Origin: an uncultured Xanthobacteraceae bacterium | GTDB taxonomy: Bacteria; Pseudomonadota; Alphaproteobacteria; Rhizobiales; Xanthobacteraceae | Assembly (NCBI GenBank): GCA_955652925.1 | Contig: CATPCO010000529.1 | Coordinates: forward strand, 1-6,182 | Direction: 5' to 3' | Length of the DNA stretch: 6,182 nucleotides | Shown here: positions 6,017 to 6,182 of the stretch, in pieces | Numbering within the stretch: the first letter of the stretch is position 1 | Layout: every line of letters starts with the position of its first letter | Made by a program: the position numbers and the translations under genes | Notes under the pieces: generated by a model | What the model was told of the DNA's origin: nothing | Database searches by the model: none | The model's input: the letters and a program-made list of their open reading frames with translations, nothing else

Positions 6017-6182
6017 CTAAGCCCACAACCGCTCGTTTTCCAGCCTTTTATAGAGGTCGGCGACGTATTCGCCATAGCCGTTAAACAGCAGGGTCGGCCG
6101 GCGTTCGTTTAGGCCGATCAACTCTTCCGTCGCCTGGCTCCAGCGCGGATGCGGAACCTGCGGATTGACGTTGGCCCAGAAG
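6017..6182 (-). CDS. msrP: Protein-methionine-sulfoxide reductase catalytic subunit MsrP (C-terminal end)
   Basis: The last 54 residues and the stop of a gene entering from the right edge. The segment FWANVNPQVPHPRWSQATEE followed by LIGLNERRPTLLFNGYGEYV and ADLYKRLENERLWA matches the C-terminus of MsrP/YedY, with the diagnostic NVNP, HPRWSQATE and LLFNGY motifs. MsrP is a Tat-exported periplasmic molybdopterin enzyme that repairs oxidised methionines, taking electrons from the quinone pool through the membrane haem protein MsrQ. The molybdenum-binding part is outside the window. No msrQ follows: the next gene on this strand is the small antitoxin, 94 bases on. The spacer holds a tandem AGCGCC repeat just after the stop but no clear intrinsic terminator. 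Confidence 0.9.
   Translation of the reverse strand, partial: FWANVNPQVPHPRWSQATEELIGLNERRPTLLFNGYGEYVADLYKRLENERLWA

Noticed and set aside
6007..6018. GC-rich tandem GGCGCT repeat after msrP as a terminator
   Set aside because: The possible stem is only 4 bp and there is no T-run following on the minus strand.
5020..6084. A 354-codon plus-strand frame covering the zinc-ribbon gene and the antitoxin region
   Set aside because: It reads an alternate frame of the zinc-ribbon gene and then runs opposite the antitoxin and the msrP end. Its product is Arg-rich and matches nothing.

Overview
The window is GC-rich with strongly GC-biased third codon positions. Its gene families (Bug/TctC solute-binding protein, LivK-type binding protein, DUF1330, MsrP, ParD-like antitoxin) suggest a soil- or plant-associated alphaproteobacterium, probably Hyphomicrobiales in the Bradyrhizobium/Rhodopseudomonas/Xanthobacteraceae range. 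That placement is an inference from gene content and codon use; no phylogenetic marker is present. I see no rRNA, tRNA, CRISPR array, insertion sequence or phage gene, and no gene-free stretch longer than about 160 bases.

Layout. On the minus strand at the left are a branched-chain-amino-acid-type ABC transporter binding protein (1-511, running off the left edge) and, 86 bases upstream of it, a DUF1330 protein (598-897) with a recognisable sigma-70-type promoter. Diverging from them on the plus strand is a cyclase/kynurenine-formamidase-like metal hydrolase (986-1768). After a 158-base gap comes a tripartite tricarboxylate transporter (TTT) operon in the order tctC (1927-2904), tctB (2901-3344), tctA (3347-4880). 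All three genes start with GTG; the first pair overlaps by 4 bases and the second pair is 2 bases apart. tctA carries a single-base frameshift at about 4472, so as written it is a pseudogene, although both halves still look fully conserved. Next is an unrecognised membrane-anchored zinc-ribbon protein (4997-5695). Convergent with it is a small minus-strand antitoxin-like gene (5704-5922), apparently without a full toxin. The C-terminal end of msrP, the periplasmic methionine sulfoxide reductase, enters from the right edge (6017-6182, minus).

How the genes could work together. A metal-dependent cyclase/amidohydrolase lies between two binding-protein transport systems (ABC type and TTT type) and beside a DUF1330 protein. 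This fits a small catabolic island that takes up an organic acid, amide or lactone and hydrolyses it; the substrate cannot be read from the sequence. The right third (zinc-ribbon protein, orphan antitoxin, msrP) looks functionally unrelated.

The most notable points are the tctA frameshift, the antitoxin gene with an extended -10 box placed exactly for a leaderless transcript and a 19-codon possible toxin remnant overlapping its end, and the unassigned zinc-ribbon protein. I did not find a convincing wholly new multi-gene system.
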